62,916 nucleotides of DNA, from positions 1 to 62,916 of the IMG/VR virus record IMGVR_UViG_3300013094_000049. The stretch is one strand, 5' to 3'. Origin of the DNA: a virus. Positions 19,701 through 27,820 of the stretch are shown one piece after another (within the stretch, counting starts at the first letter, position 1; every line of letters starts with the position of its first letter). A model generated the notes under the pieces. That model worked only from the letters and a program-made list of their open reading frames with translations, ran no database searches and was not told the origin of the DNA. Made by a program: the position numbers and the translations under genes.

Positions 19701-22700
19701 CTGGAATCAAGTTGCGTATGGTAACGGTTATTTTATGACTGTTAACAACGGTAATAACGGTTGCTATATTAGTACAACTGGAACAAGCTGGTCTGTAACT
19801 GGCCTTTTACCAAGTAGCTTAACATGGAGTTGTATAGCTTATGGAACTGGTGCCGCAACTTGGGTAACACTAGCAGGTGGTACTACACCAACCAGCAGTG
19901 GTGCTTATAGTATTAACAACGGAACAACATGGACCGCTATGACACTGCCTGTGGCAGCAAACTGGACTAGCGTAACATGGGGTAATAACCGTTTTGTTGC
20001 AGTAGCTCAAGGTAGCACAGCAGTTATCTATTCAACTAATGGTGTAACCTGGACACAAAGCCCAACTGGTTTAATTACTAGTTATGCATGGAATAATGTC
20101 AAATATGGCCAAGGTAGTTTCTTTGCAACTGCAACTACATTGAATCCTACAGTTAGCAATACTAGTTCTGGTAATAATTTAATTACTTTAAGTTCAACAA
20201 CTGGTTTGGCTACAGGACAAACATTAGTTCCAACAGCAGTAACACAATCAACTACTGCTAGTGCAACAACTAGTGCAACAGCAGTAACAAATAATAATAG
20301 TATTATCACTGGTACAGTATTCACACCAGGACAAGTTAACTATGGAACATTTGCTACTGGTATGACTTTAAGTGGTACCGGTGTATATACAGGTCAAGGT
20401 ATTGCTATAACATCAGTATCTCCAAGTACACCTACATCAGGTAGTACAACATATACTTTTGCTACACAAGCAACTATTCCATTCCAAGTTAATCAGGCAA
20501 TTACTGTTCAAGGTATATTACCAGTAGGTTATAACGGAACATTTACAGTAACTGGTGCAACAATTAATACCGTTGTAGTATCTAATGCAACAACAGGTAG
20601 CACAACCGCACTTGGTACAATTACAAGTACACCAACTTATATCACTGCTCAAACTAACTTTACTAGTACAAGTAGTACTATTGTTGGTACAACACTAACA
20701 GTTGGTGGTACTATTACTGGTACAGTTGCAGTAGGTCAATATTTGTCAGGTGTAACATGGTCTAACACATTCTCACAAATTATTGGTACAACATTAAGTT
20801 TGGCAGGTACTACAACAGGTACTGTTGCCGCTAACCAATACGTTGCCGGTTATCAAGCTACTAACACAAGTGCAACTAGCACTTATGTAACAAGTGGTAC
20901 ACAAATTAGTGCTGTTGTTAACCCAACATTTACTGGACAAGTAAGTGCTGGTACAGCAATAACATTTACTGGTTATACCATTGGCAACATTCTTTATGTT
21001 ACAAGTACTCCAAGCAGTACTGGTATCGTAGTAGGTATGACATTAGCCGGTACTGGTATCACTGGAGGAACGTATATTGTTAGCAATATTAACGGTGCGG
21101 CCACAACAACAGGTAGCTGGGTTATTAACTTATCTCAAACTGTTGCTAGCTCAGGTAGTCCAATTGCATTAACTGCTACACCAGTAACAATTAACGTTAC
21201 TGTAAATAGTGGTACAATTTTACCAGGTACAGTTATTAGTGGTAGTACAAGTATTCCGTCAGCACAAAACTTAGCAATTACAGGTATTACTGGTAACGGT
21301 ATTACAGTAAGTGTAACGTATGCTACTCAAAGTGCGGCACCTTTCATTGCTGGCCAAAGTATTACAATTAGTGGTGTTACCGGTTCGGGTAATGTTTACA
21401 ACGGAGTATGGACTGTAACAGGCGCCACAACAACTTTAGTACAATTCTCAAGTGCGTTATCTGTAACAAGCGGTGCGCTTGGTACAATTACTAGCGCAGG
21501 AGCATTTATTTGTGCTAACGGTACGGGTTCAGGCAATACAGGTACATACTATGTTGCATGTAGCAACCAGTTAAGTACAGCAAGTTTGAGCTTGATTGGC
21601 ACATACTACACAGTTAATAACAGTCAAACTGTATTACAGACAAGCACAATTAACGGCAATCAAACAATTGGTTATATCACATTGTTCGGTAGCGGTACAG
21701 GCGGCGCAGGTACTTATACAGTAAGTACAGCATTAGCTTTAAGTACACCACAAATTATTAATGGTGTTAATTATACAGTTAACCAAAGTCAATCAGTTTC
21801 AGCTACACAAATTACTGGTTTAAGCAACGTAGTTACTGTAGCATCAAGTGGTACTACTGGTATGGTAGTAGGCGAAACTGTTGCTCTTACTGGTGGCAGT
21901 GCCGCAGTAACTCCAAATTTAACTGCATCTACTGTAAGTACAAACGCATTAACATTAAGTAGTGGTACAGGTGTAACAGCAGGTCTAGCAATAGTTCCAA
22001 CAGCAGTTACATATACTCCTAGCATTACAAACGTAAGTCCATTAAGTAACTATGTTACATTTAGTGGAACTGGAGCTTCAAGTGTAACTCAAGGTATGAG
22101 TTTTGTACCGACAGCAGTAACACAAAGTATAACAGCTAGTGCTACTGTAAATGCTTCAACTAGTTTGACAAGTAGTACAATTAATGCTAGCGGTGTATTA
22201 ACAACTGGCGGCGGCGCACCACAAGTAGGTATGGTTATTACTGGTACTGGTGTACAAGTTGCACAAAATATTCAAATTACTGCTACTGCTGGTTCAGGCA
22301 TTACTGTAACACTGACTTACGCTACACAAGGTAGTGTACCATTCTTAACCGGACAATTAATTACTGTTCAAGGTGTAATTCCGGCAGCCTACAATGGTAC
22401 ATTTGTTGTAACTGGAACTCCAACAACAACTCAAGTACAATATTCAAGTAATGCAACTGGTAGTATGACAACTGCTGGTAACGTTATTAGTTTGCCAACA
22501 TATATTGTAAGCGGTAGTTCAAATACATGGCAGTTAAACTGGACAACTGGTGCCGCTCAAGCATCGTTGACTACATTCACTGGTACAGCTAACTTGATTA
22601 CAGTTAATAGTACAACTGGTTTAGCAATTGGTTCGCAATTTACTACACCTGGTACAGGCACATTTGGTAACTTAGTTCCAAATACTCCTTATTATATTAC

Positions 22701-25700
22701 TGCGATTGTTCCAACTACTAACCAAATTAGTGTAGCAACAACTTATCAAGGTACAAGCAACGTTACTTTAACCAGTGCGGCAGCGGCCTGGACTGCTACA
22801 GTTGGACAAAATATGGGTGGCTTAAACAGCGGAACTACATATTATATTGCAAGTTTAACTAACAACTCAGGTAACAGTAGTACAGCAGGTACCCAGTACT
22901 ATGCAACATTAAGTACAAGTCCAACACTAACACCAGTATTAACATTTGGTTGGGGTGCTGGCGCCTACACAAGCGTAGTTGGCGGCGTATTAGGTGGTAC
23001 AACTCCTGTGATTACAAGCACAGCAAGCGGTGGTAATTTACTACAGTTGAGCAATACTAATAATATTGTTCTTGGGCAAATTATTACTCCTGTGGCTGTA
23101 AGCCAATCATTAAGTGTTACAAGTACAGTTAATGCTACTGCAAGTTTAACAACTAGTACAATCAGCACAGCTGGTGTACTAACAGTCGGCGGTGGAACTC
23201 CAACTCCGGGTATGATTTTAACTGGTACTGGCGTACAAGTTGTTCAAAATATTGCTACAACAGCAATTACTGGTAACGGTACAACTGCTACAGTAACTTA
23301 TGCTACACAAGGTAGTGTACCGTTCTTTGCAGGACAGTTAATTACTATCCAAGGTGCAGTTCCAGCTAGTTATAACGGTACATGGACTGTAACTGGATCT
23401 CCAACAACGACTCAAGTACAGTTTGCTAACACAACATTGTTAACAGCCACTACACAAGGTATTGTAACAAGTCTTCCAACTTACGTTGTAAGTCAAATTA
23501 CAGCTACTACATGGCAGACTAATTTGTTCCAAGCTGCCGCAGTTGGTAGCACTACAATTACTGGTACTGCTAACTTGATTGGTGTTGGTAATGCTACTAA
23601 TATTGTTCCAGGTCAAACATTTACAACACCAGGTAGTGGTACATTTGGTAACTTAGTAGCAAGTACAACATACTATGTTAAAGCAGTTAGCCCATTAACT
23701 AATCAGATTAGTGTAAGTTCAACTTATTTTGGTGCTGATTTTGCAGTAACTGGTACAGTAGCTAGCCCAACAACTGGTAGTTTTATAGCAACTAGTAGCG
23801 CAACATACGGTAGTTTAACTAGCGGTACACCTTATTATGTAAGTAGTATTCCTGCTCCAGGATATGTAACTTTAGCAACCAATGCTACATTAGCAACTCC
23901 AGTAGCATTAAGTATGGGTAACGGAGTTTGGACTATTAGTAGCAACGGAATTATCGGCGGTATTAATAGCGGACAAGTTTACTATGTAGTCAGTGGCGGT
24001 GCTAATACTACTATTAGCCCAAGCCCAAGTTTAACTCCTGTATTACAATTAACTAGTGGAACAGCTAACTGGACAACTAGTGTAAGTAGTAGTTTTGGTG
24101 GTTTGGCATATTCATCAAGTAGTGCTAACTATTACATAACAGAAATTATTAGTAGTACACAACTAGCATTAAGTACCAGCTATTTTGGCCCTAACACCCA
24201 GTTAGCTACTGCTACTGGTGGTAGTGTAACAGTTACTACTGGCGGAACATTTGGCGGATTAACATCTGGTTCAACTTATTATGTTGCAAGTATTACTGGT
24301 AACCAAGTTACTCTAAGTACAAGTGCAACATTAACTCCAACGATAACTGTAACCAATGGTAACAGTGCTTGGACTAGTTTAATTGGTACTACATCAAGTG
24401 CTGGTGCAAGTAGCCCAGATGGAATTAACTGGACAATACGTGCATTGCCAAGTAATAGTTGGTCAGGAGTGACATTTGGTAACCCAAATAGCGTTCCTAC
24501 ATGGAGCTTGATTGGTACTAATAGTACTGTAGCATCAACTATACCAAACTTTACTACTGCGCAAGCTCGTGTAACTATTGCAAGTAACACAATCGCTAGT
24601 TTTAGAATGATTGAACCCGGTTCAGGATACACTAGTACTCCAACAATTACTATTACAGATCCAAACGTAACTAGTGCGGCTACATGGAGTATAAGAATTG
24701 GTGCTGGCGCATTAGGTCAACCTAGCTTTACTAATAGAGGAACTGGATACAGTAGCCCAACAGCCACAGTTAGCAGTTCAGTTGGTTATGCAGATAGCTA
24801 TCAAGTTGGACAATATTTCAACGTACAAAACTTACCAAGTTTGCCTGTAGCAGGTAGCAACGTAGTATTAGCAGGCAATGCTATCTATTATAAACTGGTA
24901 TTGTACAGTAGTGCTATTGGTACACAAGCAATATTCACTGGTTATATTAGTGGAACTACATTGTATGTAACCAATAACGTTGGACAGACAATTACTGCTG
25001 GTATGTACTTACAAGCATTTGGTATTACAACTCCTGTAAGCATTACAGGTTCTGCATTAACAGGTAGCGGAGTAAGCACAACAAGTAGTTGGACTATTAC
25101 TAATAATACTAACGGTAATATTGGAACAAGTAGCGCACCTGTAAGTATCACAGCTGGTACATATAGTGCTACGTTCCAAATTAATCCAGTGTTTACTGCG
25201 GCTAATGCTCCGGTTCACGGAACAGTAGTAACTTCAAGAATATTGTACAGTCAAGTACGTTTAACAGGCCATGATTTCTTGAGTATCGGTACTGGTAATA
25301 TTGTAACAACAAATTATCCAAATACTCCAACTCAGTTAGCTAATACAGCTAATCAAACTGTTCAAAACGGAGGAGGTCGCGTATTCTTTACAAGTACAGA
25401 CCAAGACGGTAACTTTAACGTTGGTAATTTGTTCAGCGTACAACAAAGTACTGGTGTAGCAACTTTAAATGCTAACGCATTTAACTTAGCTGGACTACAG
25501 ACTTTGACATTAGGTAGCGTAGCGTTAGGTAACAGTAACACTACAATTACACAATTTAGCACTGATGGTACATTCTCAGCTAATTCGGACAATATTGTTC
25601 CGACTCAAAAGGCTATTAGAACGTACATTACTAGCCAAATTGGTGGCGGAGCAAGCTCAATCAACGTAAATACACTGATTGCAGGATACGTACAAATTAC

Positions 25701-25815
25701 TGGTCAGACGATAAGTAATACTAACAACACACAAATCAACGTGCGTAATAAGATGTATTTTAAACAGGGTGTAGATGGTAGTCCCTTAGCTTTAAACTAC
25801 TTCTTATTAAAATAA
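13798..25815 (+). CDS. Giant modular adhesin (4005 aa)
   Basis: One uninterrupted 12-kb reading frame. Order: about seven CBM5/12-like W..Y..GD-V-YGG..Y.C repeats (residues 1-730), two carrying large inserts; a beta-helix segment like that of the preceding gene (about 800-1650), split by ~390 residues of repeats after CSLVGDELRTTI; STNGTSWT-type repeats (about 1880-2100); a ~1400-residue Thr/Ser/Gly/Ala region built of recurring modules (about 2115-3525); resumption at SSPDGINWT; and the conserved C-terminus TDQDGNFNVGN, ANSDNIVPTQKAIRTYI. Cysteines are rare. The ends and backbone match the 1788-aa paralogue, so the extra length is inserted material. Probably a very long virion fibre for surface binding. 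Long antisense frames inside it are codon-bias shadows. Confidence 0.8.
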   Translation: MAEFKLGRIRFVWKNTWAGSTTYYKDDVVRYGGKTYLCLTGHTSSSVSNGFYTDLSSNYWQLSADGQSWTGTWVASTVYKIGDLVKYGGTVYICNTGHVASTTLETNQSYWDQWATSLNFIGPWIAGTTYKVADIVTYGATVYRCNTGHTAAATPALGLEANQSSWDVLNQAFAYVGAWSAPTTVTGTISGTTLTTTGGSPAIGQVLSGGSIAAGTVILSGSGTTWTLSISNGSLSSATYTASPRYRINDVVKYGAGLWICTTYHSSTNAGFATTNFARLVDGLEFSNSWSVSSAYAVGDTVTYGGYTYVAKTNVTNTSLSLASSVGNGTSVTYNFASQTIQPFVAPQSVTITGATGTLASNTSTGVGATAVFTASVTSSTTLSVSSVTSGTITVGSVISGTGVTVGTTILALLSGNGSSGASTWQLSTSQNFTSTTVSASANTGVATLVFNTAQSVAPFQIGQIITVSGFTGGATGYNGTQTVVSCTQTYLTFASSTTPYATGGTITITGYNGSYVVQSATSSSVTVLNTNIIPMTGGTITNSPPTTNTGSWGLLSTGFSYQSTWTTSTAYKIGAVVSFGAYTYLVTADHTSSATIIPPNASYYALLNPGMRWTTYATGASYVSPTNTTTSGTGSGATFTVGVNGTTYTVTKTGNGSGYSTNAVIKIAGTQVGGLTPANDILITVQQSGGAITTFTFTGLAVTWYSGSSYVLGDQVTMGYNSYICVLAHTAATGNRPDNDTTGTYWNQVASGAETNVLTTQGDIVYFGGAGATRLPIGTDGQVLKVVGTTPTWATFGQINNVYYVAPSGTDNYTNGYGVTLDKPFATIKYAASIVAAGVNNPNAVALLKANKTWMQNEMWYWSTYEKSVSASPFSPSSVYDQTKSYRDSGFIIDGVIYDLSRGGNSQTIFNAYAFFQPGTNTFYDTTVAAEMPYFIAMLTELASLMQNALTQTAPGTSYQTVMTAPNPVSQVTAGSAAESGATTATTTLMNYIITALTTVSTAALPSRSSGQSATIFVKTGTYNEILPISIPENCSLVGDELRTTIVQPASTTATVTGFISNGTNSSTAGTTLSVTAVTSGSVTNGMWLQSAGVIALPTQITSINAGTLNSPSIAATTVASTASVGSVTGSGPWTATLTGLSNANLFTVGATISATAGSSTSLSGMASSGGGVFTITTPSITIAVGMTVTLTSANTGTASNVTAGSYTITAIASQTQFTIAALATATSGTIATQTWAISAGSLYSGSPTSAVVTSIPSATSITYTVTGGNLPVAGPITAVTQTQLTAGASSTGLTVGGVLSGGSVTTGTYIVGQIYGASGTAVVNSVSSGTSGTNTITVTSNANIAIGQFVSGNGASIAGLPANTYVTGFTGTSVTLSNNLTASISSTAIYFFTAGGAGLYGINQLATGTPTAATSYTVTLSQSTASATITLNYTSGNMFYMRNGATLRNMTLQGLSGTLGTANGYGTQRPSAGAYVSLDPGTGPNDTSVWIFNRSPYVQNVTTFGTGCIGQKVDGALHNGGNQSITSNDFTQVLSDGIGAWVTNLGRAELVSVFTYYNNIGYLSENGGKIRATNGNNSYGLYGSVAEGVNAFETPITGTVNNRAGQASIGVVLANNSNSIYRVEYTNAGNNYSPAYGIAAQATTYTFNGGNNNAVAISDETRDNAVFETRVLSSGAGYIYVTSTPQAGDIATITLAATDNAISASYLGLRVIINNGTGSGQYGYIANYNASTKIALVAKESFTPIVVTNTTAVTNVLTVASTITLYSGMPVVFTGTAYTGSLLSTLTTYYIVNGSITSTTFQLATSAALAAGGSANAITLGTTSGSAFILNAAGWDHVIPGTAAVASMDTTTTYQIESRITYSSPSFTYNPGSITSAAWTASTYANGYYVAVAGTASGTNTAGYSTNGTSWTVGSTLPAITNWSSVAAGTIAGAWYYVAVANGSASSAYSTNGTSWTSMTGLPVGNWNQVAYGNGYFMTVNNGNNGCYISTTGTSWSVTGLLPSSLTWSCIAYGTGAATWVTLAGGTTPTSSGAYSINNGTTWTAMTLPVAANWTSVTWGNNRFVAVAQGSTAVIYSTNGVTWTQSPTGLITSYAWNNVKYGQGSFFATATTLNPTVSNTSSGNNLITLSSTTGLATGQTLVPTAVTQSTTASATTSATAVTNNNSIITGTVFTPGQVNYGTFATGMTLSGTGVYTGQGIAITSVSPSTPTSGSTTYTFATQATIPFQVNQAITVQGILPVGYNGTFTVTGATINTVVVSNATTGSTTALGTITSTPTYITAQTNFTSTSSTIVGTTLTVGGTITGTVAVGQYLSGVTWSNTFSQIIGTTLSLAGTTTGTVAANQYVAGYQATNTSATSTYVTSGTQISAVVNPTFTGQVSAGTAITFTGYTIGNILYVTSTPSSTGIVVGMTLAGTGITGGTYIVSNINGAATTTGSWVINLSQTVASSGSPIALTATPVTINVTVNSGTILPGTVISGSTSIPSAQNLAITGITGNGITVSVTYATQSAAPFIAGQSITISGVTGSGNVYNGVWTVTGATTTLVQFSSALSVTSGALGTITSAGAFICANGTGSGNTGTYYVACSNQLSTASLSLIGTYYTVNNSQTVLQTSTINGNQTIGYITLFGSGTGGAGTYTVSTALALSTPQIINGVNYTVNQSQSVSATQITGLSNVVTVASSGTTGMVVGETVALTGGSAAVTPNLTASTVSTNALTLSSGTGVTAGLAIVPTAVTYTPSITNVSPLSNYVTFSGTGASSVTQGMSFVPTAVTQSITASATVNASTSLTSSTINASGVLTTGGGAPQVGMVITGTGVQVAQNIQITATAGSGITVTLTYATQGSVPFLTGQLITVQGVIPAAYNGTFVVTGTPTTTQVQYSSNATGSMTTAGNVISLPTYIVSGSSNTWQLNWTTGAAQASLTTFTGTANLITVNSTTGLAIGSQFTTPGTGTFGNLVPNTPYYITAIVPTTNQISVATTYQGTSNVTLTSAAAAWTATVGQNMGGLNSGTTYYIASLTNNSGNSSTAGTQYYATLSTSPTLTPVLTFGWGAGAYTSVVGGVLGGTTPVITSTASGGNLLQLSNTNNIVLGQIITPVAVSQSLSVTSTVNATASLTTSTISTAGVLTVGGGTPTPGMILTGTGVQVVQNIATTAITGNGTTATVTYATQGSVPFFAGQLITIQGAVPASYNGTWTVTGSPTTTQVQFANTTLLTATTQGIVTSLPTYVVSQITATTWQTNLFQAAAVGSTTITGTANLIGVGNATNIVPGQTFTTPGSGTFGNLVASTTYYVKAVSPLTNQISVSSTYFGADFAVTGTVASPTTGSFIATSSATYGSLTSGTPYYVSSIPAPGYVTLATNATLATPVALSMGNGVWTISSNGIIGGINSGQVYYVVSGGANTTISPSPSLTPVLQLTSGTANWTTSVSSSFGGLAYSSSSANYYITEIISSTQLALSTSYFGPNTQLATATGGSVTVTTGGTFGGLTSGSTYYVASITGNQVTLSTSATLTPTITVTNGNSAWTSLIGTTSSAGASSPDGINWTIRALPSNSWSGVTFGNPNSVPTWSLIGTNSTVASTIPNFTTAQARVTIASNTIASFRMIEPGSGYTSTPTITITDPNVTSAATWSIRIGAGALGQPSFTNRGTGYSSPTATVSSSVGYADSYQVGQYFNVQNLPSLPVAGSNVVLAGNAIYYKLVLYSSAIGTQAIFTGYISGTTLYVTNNVGQTITAGMYLQAFGITTPVSITGSALTGSGVSTTSSWTITNNTNGNIGTSSAPVSITAGTYSATFQINPVFTAANAPVHGTVVTSRILYSQVRLTGHDFLSIGTGNIVTTNYPNTPTQLANTANQTVQNGGGRVFFTSTDQDGNFNVGNLFSVQQSTGVATLNANAFNLAGLQTLTLGSVALGNSNTTITQFSTDGTFSANSDNIVPTQKAIRTYITSQIGGGASSINVNTLIAGYVQITGQTISNTNNTQINVRNKMYFKQGVDGSPLALNYFLLK
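20140..24080 (+). repeat. Degenerate internal repeats coding ~330-residue units
   Basis: Unit starts with the pattern VSNTSSGNNLITLSS..G...G..LVPTAV appear near 20146, 22020 and 23008. The last two units align over most of their length with an offset of about 981 bases (327 codons), for example at GGTAGTGTACC...GGACA near 22330 and 23311. The repeats are conserved as protein more than as DNA, so they are old or fast-diverging duplications. Confidence 0.7.
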
Positions 25816-25829
25816 TTGGAGAAACATAA

Positions 25830-26150
25830 ATGGCAACAGGAAGATTAGGTATTCAAGATTTAGCGGCAACTACAAATACAACTTTGTATACTTGCCCGGC
25901 AGGTTATTTTAGCGTAGCCAGTGTGACAATTTGTAACAGAAATGCAACATCAGTTACAGTTCGTCTAGCATTGACTAGTAGTGCTACAGTTACCGATAAC
26001 TCATATTTAGAATATGGTACAACAATTCCAGCAAACAGCGTATTAGAACGTACAGGTCTAGTATTATCTGCTGGCCAATTACTTGTAGTTTACTCAAGTA
26101 GTTCATCAGTTGACGCAGTAGCGTACGGAATTGAAACAAGTATCACTTAA
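25830..26150 (+). CDS. Small beta-rich structural protein, copy 3 of 3 (106 aa)
   Basis: It begins MATGRLGIQDLAATTNTTLY and shows the family pattern of the proteins at 3737 and 7667: two central hydrophobic strands, an IPANSVLERTGLVL turn and a Ser-rich SSSSSVDA segment before the C-terminal strand. The spacing from the giant gene is 14 bases, with a TTGGAGAAA ribosome site. It precedes the two Cys-rich proteins. As with the other copies, only an accessory structural role can be inferred. Confidence 0.65.
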   Translation: MATGRLGIQDLAATTNTTLYTCPAGYFSVASVTICNRNATSVTVRLALTSSATVTDNSYLEYGTTIPANSVLERTGLVLSAGQLLVVYSSSSSVDAVAYGIETSIT

Positions 26151-26163
26151 TTAGGGGAATAGA

Positions 26164-27819
26164 ATGGGTCGTTTTGTACCAATTAGTTTTAACACGGTCG
26201 GCTTAGAAAAACGTGCTCCAAAAGTTTCTGCGGCTGGTTCAGTAGCGGGAGCAAAGAGCTACTATGACGGCACACAATGCTGGCAATATAAAGTAGTGTA
26301 TGATCGTCCAGGATGCTATTGTTTTGTAGTTCCAACGACTGCACTTTGTGCAAGAACAGTTATTGTAGGCGGTGGTGGCAAACCAATGTGTACAAATGGT
26401 AACTGTTGCGGATTTGCTGGAGCAGGCGGAGCATATAGTGAAAAATTTCACTCAGTTACCGGCGGCACTACTTATTTTACAATCTGTGTAGGTCGCCAAC
26501 AACAAAATTCTTCAGTAGCATGTAATGGTAGTGCTGTTCATACAGCGGGTGGTGCATCATATTGCACACCAGGTACAGCAAGTGGTGGAGATTTTAACAG
26601 TAGTGGCGGCCTTGCTGGTTATAACTGTAATTATTGCGCTGGCTCGGTAAGTCATTATTGCGGAGCTTGTATCTATACTAATACAACAACATGTTGCGGT
26701 TATTGCTTAGTGTTTTCATATACAGATGCACAACATGGTGATACCAATGGTTGCTGTTTAGCTGCCTATGCTGGCGGCGGAAGTGCTGGTAGTCCTCGTG
26801 CTTGCCAAGGCGGTTGCGGAATGACTGTTTGTAATTCAGGAACCATTAACCACGGAGCTACAGCAGGCGGCGGTGGTGGTATTGGCGGATTTATTAACGG
26901 AAACACATCTACTTATGTATGGGAATTTACTTGCTGTAACTGTGTTTGCCCATGGTTTGACGGCAATGTCGGCGGCAATTGTCAGTATTGGCGTATCGAT
27001 TATCCCACAGGCGCAGGTGGTGGCGGTGGAAGTCACAGTTCCCAACCACCTAACTGTCGTAGTTGGGAAGGTGTGTGCGGAGCTATGTGGTGGGTTGGCG
27101 GATGTGGCGGACGAGGCGGCGCCAATGTTAGTCCTAAAGAAGGCGCTCCAAACGTTTATGAATTAACTTATCGTTGTCGTTATAACGATAGCTATGGTCA
27201 AAGTTGCCCACATTGGAATATGAAATTCCAACCTAAACTTAACGATCCTTGTCGTTATCCATGGTGGGATGTTTGTAATATCTCTGGTGCAGGTGCTCCA
27301 GGATTTATGAATGAAACTACATATTTCTTCTGTTGCCAGTCAACATTACTAGATGGTTTCTTTGGTCGCCCAAGTAATGCAGGTGAAGGTGGCGGTACAG
27401 GTGGTTGGGTAATGCGTTGTTGCAACATGGATCAGATGGGTGCAATGGTTCCTAAATTTCCTAATAGTCCAGCTGACGGTATTAACTGGACACTATTATG
27501 TTGTTTAGGTAGTCAAGCAGATCCTTTTAGATGTGATGCGGCTTATACACTTAAAGATAAACTATTCAGCGGCGCAATGACTTGCGCAGGTATTTTAGGA
27601 GGTTCAGGTGGCACAGGAGTTTGCTTCTATACTAGTAAAGCAGGATTCGGTGGCGGTGGTGGAACAGCAAAATGCCATATAACATGTGTATGTTGGGGCG
27701 GAAGTTATGACTGTTGCAACGGTTCAGGAGCTCCATTAGCATTTCCACCGTGTTATTTAGATAATTTAGTTAGCAATGCGGGCTCAGGCTACGCAATCGT
27801 ATATTGGAAGGAAGCATAA
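26164..27819 (+). CDS. Cysteine- and glycine-rich putative adhesin A (551 aa)
   Basis: About 49 of 551 residues are Cys, many as CC, CxC or CxxC, with long Gly runs (IVGGGGK, GGGGGIGGF, AGFGGGGGTAK). The N-terminal 130 residues carry a pattern typical of Gly-rich phage fibre domains: a strand, VGGGGK, an AGAGGAYSE loop, then TYFTICVGRQQ. The C-terminus NLVSNAGSGYAIVYWKE is a common ending of such proteins. The next gene encodes a clear paralogue. Polyglycine-rich tips of T-even adhesins (gp38 type) are a plausible structural analogy. The Cys content is extraordinary for a virion protein and contrasts with the Cys-poor giant fibres beside it. Disulphide or metal cross-linking is possible. Function is inferred. 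Confidence 0.7.
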   Translation: MGRFVPISFNTVGLEKRAPKVSAAGSVAGAKSYYDGTQCWQYKVVYDRPGCYCFVVPTTALCARTVIVGGGGKPMCTNGNCCGFAGAGGAYSEKFHSVTGGTTYFTICVGRQQQNSSVACNGSAVHTAGGASYCTPGTASGGDFNSSGGLAGYNCNYCAGSVSHYCGACIYTNTTTCCGYCLVFSYTDAQHGDTNGCCLAAYAGGGSAGSPRACQGGCGMTVCNSGTINHGATAGGGGGIGGFINGNTSTYVWEFTCCNCVCPWFDGNVGGNCQYWRIDYPTGAGGGGGSHSSQPPNCRSWEGVCGAMWWVGGCGGRGGANVSPKEGAPNVYELTYRCRYNDSYGQSCPHWNMKFQPKLNDPCRYPWWDVCNISGAGAPGFMNETTYFFCCQSTLLDGFFGRPSNAGEGGGTGGWVMRCCNMDQMGAMVPKFPNSPADGINWTLLCCLGSQADPFRCDAAYTLKDKLFSGAMTCAGILGGSGGTGVCFYTSKAGFGGGGGTAKCHITCVCWGGSYDCCNGSGAPLAFPPCYLDNLVSNAGSGYAIVYWKEA

Positions 27820-27820
27820 A

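Noticed and set aside
20140-24400. Possible CRISPR-like or satellite array
   Set aside because: Repeats are long, degenerate, in frame and conserved as protein; there are no short identical repeats with unique spacers.
14047-25592. Many long antisense reading frames across the 12-kb gene
   Set aside because: They are hydrophobic Val/Leu/Pro-rich shadows produced by the Thr/Ser/Gly/Ala codon use of the sense strand, and lack ribosome sites and family patterns.
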